In this document: positions 1 to 6,308 of the stretch, piece after piece
Position numbering within the stretch: the stretch's first letter is position 1
How the letters are laid out: every line of letters starts with the position of its first letter
NCBI GenBank assembly: GCA_001819095.1
Contig: MHLS01000032.1
Location: 1 to 10,737, forward strand
Direction of reading: 5' to 3'
Length of the DNA: 10,737 nucleotides
Origin: Candidatus Lloydbacteria bacterium RIFCSPLOWO2_02_FULL_54_12
GTDB taxonomy: Bacteria; Patescibacteriota; Minisyncoccia; Phycocordibacterales; UBA6899
Notes under the pieces: model-generated
Told to the model about the DNA's origin: nothing
The model's database searches: none
The model's input: the letters and a program-made list of their open reading frames with translations, nothing else
Translations under genes and position numbers: made by a program

Positions 1-76
1 GTATTGTTGAGTATTTTGTCTATATCCATACGAGAAAACATAAAGTGCTAATGCACCCATTCTCTCATATTTCTTA

Positions 77-1504
77 TTGTGGGACAAGTCTACTGGTTGG
101 GGTGACTCCCAGAGCGGTAAATACGATACGACTGGGTTTCGCGTATCGTGGGACACTGCTACAGTTCCCGACGGTGTACACACCATTTTGGCCACGGCGG
201 CGAACAGCAAAGGAATAGAAAAATCCGTCTCACGCACGGTCACAGTGAAAAACGGGACTGCCGCGGCGGTGACCACGGCAACAACGGCGACGACCCCCGC
301 ATTGCCCCCCGTGCCGACTCAAACTCAAACGCCAAAAGCACGGTGTGACACGACAGCGCAAGCAATTGTGAACGCCGTCGGCGGATGCGGAAAGATCGAT
401 CAGGAAAACTCGCCTGACGGGTATGCCGCATGCTGCAAGTCGCCGACCAAGCCGAATCTTCTCCAGATACTCAACGACGCGCTCGTCGACGGTACGATCG
501 ATAAGACGGAGAAGGCGCTTCTCTTGAGCGCTCTTAACGCTTACTTGAGCGGTGCACCGATGTTCACGCCATTGCCGCCGCTTCCGGCAAAACCGCCGGA
601 TCTGACGGTCACGCAACAGCCGGGCTGGGGCGATGACATCACGGCGGGACCCTATTCGCTGGAAGCACTCTTTGCCCAGCAAGAAAAAGCCGATGTGCCC
701 ATCCATGTCGGAGATGACGTCATGATTCACTGGAATGTGGTCAACGACGGCATCGGTCCGACGGAGAAGGGGATCGCGGTGGCGGTGTATGTTGACGGCG
801 TCTTCATCCGCACGATCACCTCGACGAGCCCGCTCGACGCGGGAGGAGTGCGCAAATTGCGCGAGATTATCAAAGTCCCGAAGGCGGGGACGCATACGTT
901 CGGCATCGTTGTCGACCCCGACGACGCGATTGCGGAGAGCAATGAGATGAATAACGACTTCTACCGGTCTTTTATCGTCTCCGAGAACGGCGTTCAACTC
1001 TGCGCCGACATCAACTACGGCGGCGGTTGCGAGCTGTTTACGGGCAAAGATTCCGACCTGCGGGACAACAGTATCGGCAACGATCGCGTCTCATCTATTA
1101 TTGTCCCCGACGGCGTGACCGTGGCTTTGATGGATGCCATCGATTACGGCGGCAATTGCGAGACGTTCACGTCTAACAGCCCCGACTTTAGGAATGAGCC
1201 GATCGGCAACGACGTCATCTCCTCGATCGCGGTCGGATACTCCTGTTCTGACCGCACGACAAGCGGTGGAGGGGACGGAAGCACCTGCTCGTCCAATCAA
1301 GGTACGTTGAGTTTAAGCATGAACAGCGGCTCGCGTATCTATATCGACGGTTACGTACTGCGCTCCTCCGGCAACTATTCATTTGATGCAGGATACACTT
1401 ACGGTTGTTACGGATACGGCCCGACGGGGGTGTATCACCAGTGTCAATCCGTCACCATCAGGGCTTGCCAGACGACGAACAGCCTCATTCGTTGGGATCC
1501 GTAA
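77..1504 (+). CDS. Secreted-type mosaic protein, 5'-truncated (Ig-like fragment, Cys module, CARDB, beta/gamma-crystallin)
   Basis: No ATG fits. The frame is open only from 44 (TAA at 41-43) and the first usual start is TTG at 77. No signal peptide is visible, and residues 1-58 look like the C-terminal half of a bacterial Ig-like (Big_9-type) domain, so the 5' end is probably lost. An Ala/Thr/Pro linker follows (59-88). A Cys module is at 90-120 (C90, C104, C119, C120), then an amphipathic helical stretch (125-158). A CARDB-like adhesion domain spans about 173-302, with the typical VDPDDAIAESNEMNN ending. A double beta/gamma-crystallin domain spans 305-388, with two calcium motifs, NDRVSS and NDVISS. 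After a Gly/Ser linker, a 4-Cys domain (404-475) ends in IRWDP. A paralog lies at 2271-3800; the next gene starts 10 bases downstream. A calcium-stabilised surface or adhesion role is inferred from the domains. Domain calls are fairly sure; the start is not. Confidence 0.8.
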   Translation: MWDKSTGWGDSQSGKYDTTGFRVSWDTATVPDGVHTILATAANSKGIEKSVSRTVTVKNGTAAAVTTATTATTPALPPVPTQTQTPKARCDTTAQAIVNAVGGCGKIDQENSPDGYAACCKSPTKPNLLQILNDALVDGTIDKTEKALLLSALNAYLSGAPMFTPLPPLPAKPPDLTVTQQPGWGDDITAGPYSLEALFAQQEKADVPIHVGDDVMIHWNVVNDGIGPTEKGIAVAVYVDGVFIRTITSTSPLDAGGVRKLREIIKVPKAGTHTFGIVVDPDDAIAESNEMNNDFYRSFIVSENGVQLCADINYGGGCELFTGKDSDLRDNSIGNDRVSSIIVPDGVTVALMDAIDYGGNCETFTSNSPDFRNEPIGNDVISSIAVGYSCSDRTTSGGGDGSTCSSNQGTLSLSMNSGSRIYIDGYVLRSSGNYSFDAGYTYGCYGYGPTGVYHQCQSVTIRACQTTNSLIRWDP

Positions 1505-1528
1505 ATGAGCCGCTATGAAATTTTTTAA
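1487..1528 (+). repeat. 42-base perfect direct repeat, copy 1 (gene junction)
   Basis: Identical to 3783-3824 and offset from it by 2296 bases. It covers the last codons of the mosaic protein, its TAA, the 10-base spacer and the first codons of the small Cys-module gene. The coding sequence before it is clearly diverged from its paralog, so this junction is unusually well preserved, either by recent exchange or by constraint. Confidence 0.9.
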
Positions 1529-1835
1529 ACAGCTTCTCGCGCTTATCGCACTGCCAACGCTCTTCTTCGGTTCACCTGTTCTTGCCGCAACGTATCCCGC
1601 AACTTGCCCCGCTGAAGCGCAGGGGATTGTTGATGCGGTCGGCGGTTGTGCAACAATCAACCCCACGGACTATTCCGCAATTTACGGGAAATGCTGTTCG
1701 GCGCCAGCGACCCCGACGACACTCACTGATCAGATAACCACCCAAAAGTCATCCGCCACACCATTGATTGCCGTCACCTTAGTGGCCTTGGTGGCTGTCG
1801 GCGTATTGGCTGTCAAACGTTTTTGGAAAAAATAA
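1515..1835 (+). CDS. Small exported Cys-module protein with C-terminal membrane anchor (copy 1)
   Basis: This 106-residue protein has three parts. Residues 1-24 are a signal peptide, with a likely cut after SPVLA. Residues 31-61 are a compact Cys module (C31, C45, C60, C61; central AVGGC; then CC). A Ser/Thr/Pro spacer leads to a membrane helix at about 83-100 with a basic KRFWKK tail. The expected product is a small ectodomain outside the cell, held by a C-terminal stop-transfer helix. The ATG at 1515 lies 10 bases after the previous stop; only a weak GAG precedes it, so translational coupling is likely. The close paralog at 3811-4182 is nearly identical through the module and then diverges. 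A third relative begins at 10359. I do not recognise a named family or function; two disulfides are plausible given the export. Confidence 0.88.
   Translation: MKFFKQLLALIALPTLFFGSPVLAATYPATCPAEAQGIVDAVGGCATINPTDYSAIYGKCCSAPATPTTLTDQITTQKSSATPLIAVTLVALVAVGVLAVKRFWKK
1562..1633 (+). repeat. 72-base perfect direct repeat, copy 1 (signal-peptide end and Cys module)
   Basis: Identical to 3858-3929 at the same 2296-base offset as the 42-base repeat. It covers the end of the signal peptide and the first half of the Cys module. A further identical stretch is 1665-1697 against 3961-3993. The 33 bases between the two main repeats (1529-1561) differ strongly, so identity is patchy, as in gene conversion or selected blocks. 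Confidence 0.9.
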
Positions 1836-1852
1836 GACACACAGAAAAAAGC

Positions 1853-2200
1853 ATGCCCTTCACGACCAACATAGTCCGTCACAAATTTGTTTTTGCTCTT
1901 ATCGCGGTCGCCCTAATCGGACTAGGCGCTCTCGTGGTATGGCCAACGCAAGGATCTCCAATAACAGACGAGGAGAAAGCCGCGAACATTGCATGGGAAG
2001 AGGTTCTTCGGCATTTTCCAGAGGGCAAGAGTTTTGATATTCAATACACCGTGTATGAAGCGAGGTCTCTTCCGGATAAGGGGCCGAATATCTGGCTGGT
2101 GACGTATGATCTCCCTGATGGTCCAACCGATCAAATGATTTGGGTAACGGTGGATACAGAAAAGAAGGAAGTGCTACTTTTTGATCAAGCGGCGGGCTAG
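1853..2200 (+). CDS. Small membrane-anchored protein, N-terminal helix with extracytoplasmic domain
   Basis: I choose the ATG at 1853 (115 residues). The frame also offers TTG at 1823, but that would overlap the previous gene and add a charged leader. Residues 1-11 are polar, 12-30 form a membrane helix, and about 36-115 form a small soluble domain, rich in Trp and acidic residues, ending in a short beta-like stretch (VTVDTEKKEVLLF). The layout faintly recalls single PepSY-like domains (helix, then Trp-Val strand, then a terminal VTVD strand), but I would not assign it. It sits between the two duplicated cassettes and has no copy after the second one, so it was gained or lost after the duplication. 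No strong ribosome site is visible. Function unknown. Confidence 0.72.
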   Translation: MPFTTNIVRHKFVFALIAVALIGLGALVVWPTQGSPITDEEKAANIAWEEVLRHFPEGKSFDIQYTVYEARSLPDKGPNIWLVTYDLPDGPTDQMIWVTVDTEKKEVLLFDQAAG

Positions 2201-2244
2201 ACCTTTTACAAGTAACCCGTTTATGAATTCTGCAGGTATTAGGA

Positions 2245-2250
2245 TATAAT
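2245..2250 (+). promoter_or_regulatory. Probable -10 box (TATAAT) for the second cassette
   Basis: A perfect TATAAT ends 20 bases before the ATG at 2271, in the only clearly A/T-rich gap in this part of the locus (2201-2270). The upstream -35 candidate (2221-2226, TTATGA) is poor. Transcription would begin near 2257, leaving a leader of about 14 bases with only AGG just before the ATG. This suggests that the genes from 2271 onward form a separate transcription unit. Confidence 0.55.
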
Positions 2251-2270
2251 AAAAAAAATAAAGCACTAGG

Positions 2271-3800
2271 ATGAAAAAAAACTTACCGGCCGTTTGCGTT
2301 TCGAGTGTCTTCGTGTCTTTAGTTAGCCTCGTTTTTCCGTTTATGGTTTTTGCACAGTCAAGCCTTGACGGCCCGATGCCTTCTCAAGGCGGCCCCACAT
2401 CTTTCACTGGCCCGTATCGACAAGATTGCGGCGGGAAATCTTCCGGCGAAGCCCAAGCCTTGAGTTTGCCGGCCAAACTGGAATATTGCAGTCATCCGGT
2501 CGGGGAATTACGTTGGTTTTCAACTACTGTCGGCGGCCTCAAATTTCTTGTAGCAGTGCGGACGGTGGTAAACAGCGTTAACGCCTATTATGAACTCACG
2601 GTGAGAGAGGACGTTTCTTCGGTTGATCCGGCAAACGATCCGAATAATTTATTTGTTAGGCTAAAACCGGACGCGAGTTGTGTTTGTTCCGACTATAATT
2701 ACGATCTCTACGTTTACGACGGCAATAATCCAAAAAGCCTGATTGAATCCAGCACTCTTTCCCTCACGAGCGTAGAAGAATTAACGATTCCTTTAGTTAA
2801 CTCTGCTCAATCGGCAACCGCACCGGTCACAAACGCTTGCGACCAAACTTCTAAAACCATCGTTGATGCCTTTGGCGGGTGTAGTAGCATTGATTCAACA
2901 CTATACAAAAGTGTGTATGATGCATGTTGTACCGTGGTGACCAAGGAAAGCTTACTTAAACTCCTCAACGATGCGCTCGCCGACGGGGTCTTGAGCAAAA
3001 CAGAGAAACTATCTTTGCTTAGTGCACTAAATAGTTACCTCTCGGCGATACCTGCGTCGGTTGTCACTCCACCTACCCCGAAGGTGACTGTACAACCAAG
3101 TGGTATACGGCTTTGTGGTGCTATCAACTACGACGGCGGTTGCGAAACTTTTACCGACGACGACGCTGATCTTCGGAACAACTCCATCGGCAACGACACG
3201 GTATCGTCTATCATCGTTCCCGACGGCGCAACCGCGGCACTGTATGATGCGATAAATTATAGCGGCAATTGCGAAACATTCACGGCCAATGCCACCGATT
3301 TTAGGAATGAACCGATCGGCAACGACACTGTTTCCTCGATTGCCGTCGGATCTGCTTGTCGTGGCGGTAGTAATGGTGGAGGTGATACGGCCACCGAGTC
3401 CTTCCGCGCCTCTTGTCGCAGTATTTTAGCAACGGATTCTACCATTCAAGCGGAGTGTCAACGGATAGATAGCAGTTGGGTGAGCGCCTATTATCGCCGC
3501 GCCGGCTGTTCGACGGATATCGCCAACATTGACGGCACACTCCTTTGCGCATCAGCAAGCAGTGGCGGGAGCGGAAGTACCTGCTCGTCAAATAACGGGA
3601 CATTGAGCTTAAGCATAAATTCCGGTTCGGATGTTGACATAGGCGGTTACTGGTTTAGTTCTTCCGGTCGTTACGCACTACCCGGCGACTACCAATACAG
3701 TTGTCGTGGATTTGGCCCTACCGGCGTTGCGCATAATTGCAGTTCGGTGACCATTAGGTCCTGCCAAACAACGAACGTGCTTATTCGTTGGGATCCGTAA
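2271..3800 (+). CDS. Secreted mosaic protein (Cys module, beta/gamma-crystallin, cyanovirin-N-like module)
   Basis: This 509-residue protein starts with a signal peptide (1-28, cut after MVFA). Residues 40-178 form a beta-rich domain with four Cys; the stretch YDLYVYDGNN resembles PPC-like domains, but weakly. A Cys module is at 190-220 (C190, C204, C219, C220), followed by a helical stretch (225-258). A double beta/gamma-crystallin domain spans 278-360 and has the calcium motif NDTVSS twice. After a Gly/Ser linker, 375-427 resembles one repeat of the cyanovirin-N homology lectin fold (SFRASCRSI, then AEC, W403, CSTDIANIDGTLLC). A second Gly/Ser linker leads to a 4-Cys domain (438-509) ending in IRWDP, with the same Cys spacing as the paralog at 77-1504. 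Complete CVNH lectins normally have two such repeats, so glycan binding is only suggested. No membrane anchor is seen, so it is secreted or held by partners. Confidence 0.88.
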   Translation: MKKNLPAVCVSSVFVSLVSLVFPFMVFAQSSLDGPMPSQGGPTSFTGPYRQDCGGKSSGEAQALSLPAKLEYCSHPVGELRWFSTTVGGLKFLVAVRTVVNSVNAYYELTVREDVSSVDPANDPNNLFVRLKPDASCVCSDYNYDLYVYDGNNPKSLIESSTLSLTSVEELTIPLVNSAQSATAPVTNACDQTSKTIVDAFGGCSSIDSTLYKSVYDACCTVVTKESLLKLLNDALADGVLSKTEKLSLLSALNSYLSAIPASVVTPPTPKVTVQPSGIRLCGAINYDGGCETFTDDDADLRNNSIGNDTVSSIIVPDGATAALYDAINYSGNCETFTANATDFRNEPIGNDTVSSIAVGSACRGGSNGGGDTATESFRASCRSILATDSTIQAECQRIDSSWVSAYYRRAGCSTDIANIDGTLLCASASSGGSGSTCSSNNGTLSLSINSGSDVDIGGYWFSSSGRYALPGDYQYSCRGFGPTGVAHNCSSVTIRSCQTTNVLIRWDP

Positions 3801-3824
3801 ATGAGCCGCTATGAAATTTTTTAA
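3783..3824 (+). repeat. 42-base perfect direct repeat, copy 2 (gene junction)
   Basis: Second copy of 1487-1528. It again spans the stop of the mosaic gene, the 10-base spacer and the start of the small gene. It also preserves a 7-codon overlapping reading frame, MSRYEIF (3801-3824), which begins right after the TAA and ends inside the small gene. Confidence 0.9.
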
Positions 3825-4182
3825 GTTTGTCCTTGCTCTTACTACGCTGGCAACACCCTTCTTCGGTTCACCTGTTCTTGCCGCAACGTATCCCGCAACT
3901 TGCCCCGCTGAAGCGCAGGGGATTGTTGAGGCGGTCGGCGGTTGTGCGGCAATTAGCCCTACGGACTATTCCGCAATTTACGGGAAATGCTGTGCGGTGG
4001 AAGGGGCGCCGCCTCAACCCGAACCCTCCTGCTGTCCGTCGCCAGAACCAACACCGACATACGACGAAGAGTCCGCGCCGATCACCTTGGCGGGCGTGGT
4101 CATTCTCGTCGGCCTCCTTTCCGGCGCATTCGTTGGTATCCGCGCACTGATGCGATCGAGGAAAAAAGGGGTCGGTAAATGA
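3811..4182 (+). CDS. Small exported Cys-module protein with C-terminal membrane anchor (copy 2)
   Basis: This 123-residue paralog of the gene at 1515 has a signal peptide (1-24, ending SPVLA), a Cys module at 31-61 (C31, C45, C60, C61) and a Pro/Glu-rich spacer carrying an extra Cys pair (C74, C75). A membrane helix at about 91-110 and a basic RSRKKGVGK tail follow. The module is nearly identical to copy 1, while spacer, anchor and tail share little with it; the conserved part is therefore the exposed module. The ATG at 3811 keeps the same 10-base spacing from the upstream stop as in copy 1. The next gene starts 6 bases after its TGA, consistent with one operon. Function unknown; it may be a membrane partner of the preceding secreted protein. 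Confidence 0.88.
   Translation: MKFFKFVLALTTLATPFFGSPVLAATYPATCPAEAQGIVEAVGGCAAISPTDYSAIYGKCCAVEGAPPQPEPSCCPSPEPTPTYDEESAPITLAGVVILVGLLSGAFVGIRALMRSRKKGVGK
3858..3929 (+). repeat. 72-base perfect direct repeat, copy 2
   Basis: Second copy of 1562-1633, in the same place in the paralogous small gene. The first difference after it is one base that changes Asp to Glu in the module. Confidence 0.9.
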
Positions 4183-4200
4183 TTTTTTATGGAATCAATC
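4182..4200 (+). repeat. 19-base direct repeat at gene start, copy 1
   Basis: Identical to 5131-5149. It holds the T-rich start region and first codons of two tandem paralogs, and there is no Shine-Dalgarno motif in it. It supports a duplication that carried the translation start along. Confidence 0.85.
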
Positions 4201-5130
4201 TTCGTTCTTATCATTCCTCTCCTCTGGCTCACTATCGGCTACATGTTCATCGCCCGGCCGGATATTCCGTTACGGTGGCAAACGTGGTCGCAAAAACTCA
4301 TCGGAGCACAGTGGATACCCGGCCCGCGTACCTATACGATCACGAAAGTGGTCGGGTGGGTTTTCGTATCGTTCGGACTCCTCGCGCTTTTCACAGCTAC
4401 CCTCTTTTTCTTCGGTGGCGGGGAACGGTGGTCAAATAGTGCCGAAACAAACACAAGAAGCCCGGATCTCATCTACGAGAAAAATAGCGGCGGCCTATGC
4501 GCTACTCCGGAAGGCGAGGGCGGCTGTTTTACAAGGGTACGCCTGTCCCTTTCTGGGAAATTATCCACGGAGGAAGAGTATCAAGTGTACGGCGGCGAAA
4601 TCAAAGTTTCTCCGACCGTGAGCGAGCAACAATTGTCTCCCGAACAGATTGAAAAAATACTCTCCGAAATAAAAAAATCTGATGTGTTCAACAAAGAATG
4701 CCCAGCTGGCGAGACTTTTGATTATTCGGCATCGTATTATTTACATGCGGACGGTATTGAAAAAGAAATAGAATTTCCTGGGTGTGAAGAGGAGTTGGAC
4801 AACATAGACACACTCATCTCGGCCTTTCAGATCGAGCAATCCGTCACACGTGATGCAAAAGCCGACCTCTCCAGTCCACCGGAAACGGAGACCGCATGCT
4901 TGAAAGCAGGGGGAATCTGGGCGCAAACATCATTTGATCCGAAAAAATATTGCAACCTGCCAACTGGAGACAGTGGAACAGTCTGTACCGACCGCTCACA
5001 GTGCCAGGGGGCGTGTGTCGGAGAGCATTCATCCGGCGACACCTCCGGCAAATGCAGTGAGCGCCGGTGGGTGAACTGCGTCAATCAAATTGTTAACGGA
5101 AGATCGCAAGGACTGCTTTGCGCAGATTAA
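4189..5130 (+). CDS. Two-helix membrane protein with Cys-rich ectodomains (paralog A)
   Basis: This 313-residue protein has membrane helices at about 4-22 and 52-75. They are joined by a conserved loop (22-50: RPDIPLRWQTWSQK, then IPGPRT). Residues 98-215 form a domain with C104, C113, C171 and C199. Its pattern (GGLC, acidic strands, helix at 150-165, then ECPAGETFDYSASYYL and PGC) recalls small secreted bacterial domains of unknown function, but I cannot name one safely. Residues 234-313 form an 8-Cys domain (CLKAGGIW, CNLPT, VCTDRSQC, CVGE, SGKC, C297, LCAD). The next gene repeats the helices, loop and 8-Cys domain but lacks the middle domain. The ectodomain probably faces outside, so the conserved loop would face the cytoplasm or membrane side. 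Function unknown. Confidence 0.85.
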   Translation: MESIFVLIIPLLWLTIGYMFIARPDIPLRWQTWSQKLIGAQWIPGPRTYTITKVVGWVFVSFGLLALFTATLFFFGGGERWSNSAETNTRSPDLIYEKNSGGLCATPEGEGGCFTRVRLSLSGKLSTEEEYQVYGGEIKVSPTVSEQQLSPEQIEKILSEIKKSDVFNKECPAGETFDYSASYYLHADGIEKEIEFPGCEEELDNIDTLISAFQIEQSVTRDAKADLSSPPETETACLKAGGIWAQTSFDPKKYCNLPTGDSGTVCTDRSQCQGACVGEHSSGDTSGKCSERRWVNCVNQIVNGRSQGLLCAD

Positions 5131-5149
5131 ATTTTTTATGGAATCAATC
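5131..5149 (+). repeat. 19-base direct repeat at gene start, copy 2
   Basis: Second copy of 4182-4200, directly after the stop of paralog A. It fixes the start of the next gene at the ATG at 5138. Confidence 0.85.
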
Positions 5150-5773
5150 ATCAGCAGTCTCTCCATGCTCATTATCACTCTCACCGTTCTGGTTATCGGC
5201 TACCTCTTGATCGCCCGACCCGACATTCCGTTGCGGTGGCAGACGTGGTCGCAAAAAACGATCATGGGGGCGACATATATACCCGGCCCCCGCACGCACA
5301 CCATCATGAGGGTTGTTGGTGTGATCTTTGTCATTTTCATGCTCTTCGTGTCGGCCGCGATCTTTTTCGGTACCGGAGAGGGGCCCGTCACGCAAGATAG
5401 TGAAAATATCGTTCCGGACTCGAACTGGCAAGAAGCTCTTTACCGTGACGACTGCCGGGTGTTGAACGGAACGTGGGAGAACGAGGCGTGTACGATACCG
5501 ATGGAGGAACAGATCCGCGTGAAAGAAGCGGAGCTCACATGCCTCAAGGAGGGGGGCGCGTGGGGAAGAACGGGGGTGAGCATAAGGGAAGAATGTAATC
5601 TGCCGACGAAGGACGGCGGGGAGGTGTGCACCGACTATTCGGAGTGTGAGGGCACCTGCGTCGGGGAGGCCGGTGCCACCTCCGGGAAGTGTACGGGTTG
5701 GACGATCACCAAGGGTTGCTACGCCGTCGTACGCAACGGAAAGGCGGACGAGCGCGCTCTTTGTACAGATTAA
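5138..5773 (+). CDS. Two-helix membrane protein with Cys-rich ectodomain (paralog B)
   Basis: I choose the ATG at 5138 (211 residues) over the in-frame TTG at 5090, because it matches the paralog's start exactly and avoids overlapping it. Helices lie at about 7-25 and 57-77, with the same loop (ARPDIPLRWQTWSQK, then IPGPRT). A short Cys pair (C106, C118, around NGTW) looks like a partial copy of the motif that follows. Residues 135-211 are the 8-Cys domain (CLKEGGAW, CNLPT, VCTDYSEC, CVGE, SGKC, C194, LCTD). Compared with paralog A it lacks the 98-215 domain. It lies 7 bases downstream of paralog A, so co-expression is likely. Function unknown; a tandem duplicate with a swapped or lost middle domain. 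Confidence 0.86.
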   Translation: MESIISSLSMLIITLTVLVIGYLLIARPDIPLRWQTWSQKTIMGATYIPGPRTHTIMRVVGVIFVIFMLFVSAAIFFGTGEGPVTQDSENIVPDSNWQEALYRDDCRVLNGTWENEACTIPMEEQIRVKEAELTCLKEGGAWGRTGVSIREECNLPTKDGGEVCTDYSECEGTCVGEAGATSGKCTGWTITKGCYAVVRNGKADERALCTD

Positions 5774-5801
5774 CGGCAATCGCCGAAACACCGATTAACC
5801 C

Positions 5802-6287
5802 ATGTACTTACTTTTACTTGCGGTCGGCCATGTGTTTTCCTACCTGCTCCTCTACTTTCTTTTCCCTGTCTTTTTTCGGAGTGGCGTACCAACCATCGGT
5901 TGGCGCTCGCTTCGCTCCGTCGCGTACATTGTTGTTGCATATCTTTCCGTCCTTTTCGTGAGTTTCGCCGCGTCTGATCCGGAATGGAGCAATCGCATAC
6001 TGCATATCTTTGGAGGAGGTTTTGTGTCGCTATCCGTTTGTTTTCTTGTCGTTTCGGATACGCATCTCCGGATAAGCAGGTTTCAGTTTATTGTCTTCAG
6101 TATTTTGGTTGTGACGGGACTCGGTGTCGCGAACGAGATCACTGAATTTTTTCTCCAAAATTACCTAGGCTTTGTTTTCGCCGAAGGCGTCAACGACACA
6201 TGGCTCGATCTTATCAGTAATGTCTGCGGAGCCCTCATTGCGACCCTCTGTCTCACCCCCCTTCTTACAAGTGGGACGAAGAGTTAA
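5802..6287 (+). CDS. Five-helix integral membrane protein (VanZ/DUF2238-like motifs)
   Basis: This 161-residue protein is mostly hydrophobic, with helices near 3-25, 36-56, 66-85, 93-113 and 134-155. Conserved-looking polar residues sit in or beside helices: H68 with FGGG, NEITE at 111-115, and NDTWLDLISNVCGA at 131-144. The pattern of His, an E-x-x-E pair and D-T-x-x-D-L-x-x-N-x-x-G-A resembles the small VanZ-like and DUF2238/YjdF-like membrane families; those have no settled single function. There are no signs of transport or enzyme domains beyond this. The gene lies 28 bases after paralog B and 21 bases before the giant surface gene. It could help build or anchor the envelope, but that is guesswork from location. 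Confidence 0.78.
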   Translation: MYLLLLAVGHVFSYLLLYFLFPVFFRSGVPTIGWRSLRSVAYIVVAYLSVLFVSFAASDPEWSNRILHIFGGGFVSLSVCFLVVSDTHLRISRFQFIVFSILVVTGLGVANEITEFFLQNYLGFVFAEGVNDTWLDLISNVCGALIATLCLTPLLTSGTKS

Positions 6288-6292
6288 GCATC

Positions 6293-6301
6293 TGCTACAA
6301 T
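6293..6301 (+). promoter_or_regulatory. Extended -10 promoter (TGCTACAAT), probably giving a leaderless mRNA
   Basis: The TGn-TACAAT element ends 7 bases before the ATG at 6309, so transcription would start at or next to the start codon. No Shine-Dalgarno site precedes the gene, which fits leaderless translation. No good -35 box is seen, as is common with extended -10 promoters. It would give the giant surface gene its own promoter. Confidence 0.55.
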
Positions 6302-6308
6302 TACAACG

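Noticed and set aside
45..56. Small inverted repeat GTGC-TAAT-GCAC
   Set aside because: A four-base stem is too short for a terminator or operator call.
1..60. - strand open frame from an ATG at 60 running off the left edge
   Set aside because: About 20 codons only, no recognisable sequence, and no promoter that can be checked; too short to support.
230..997. Long antisense frame (255 codons, - strand) in the first mosaic gene
   Set aside because: Arg/His-rich shadow of a coherent + strand gene with recognisable domains; no promoter, start context or domain of its own. The same applies to 5144-5791, 8736-9374 and 9883-10356 on the - strand.
1823..1852. TTG start extending the small anchored protein upstream
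   Set aside because: It would overlap the previous gene and put a charged leader before the membrane helix; the ATG at 1853 gives a cleaner N-terminus.
1487..3993. Insertion sequence or CRISPR repeats
   Set aside because: Only two copies, located inside homologous genes; no transposase, terminal inverted repeats, target duplications or regular spacers.
5090..5137. TTG start extending paralog B upstream
   Set aside because: The 19-base repeat at the start of paralog A matches the ATG at 5138 exactly, so the extension is not used.
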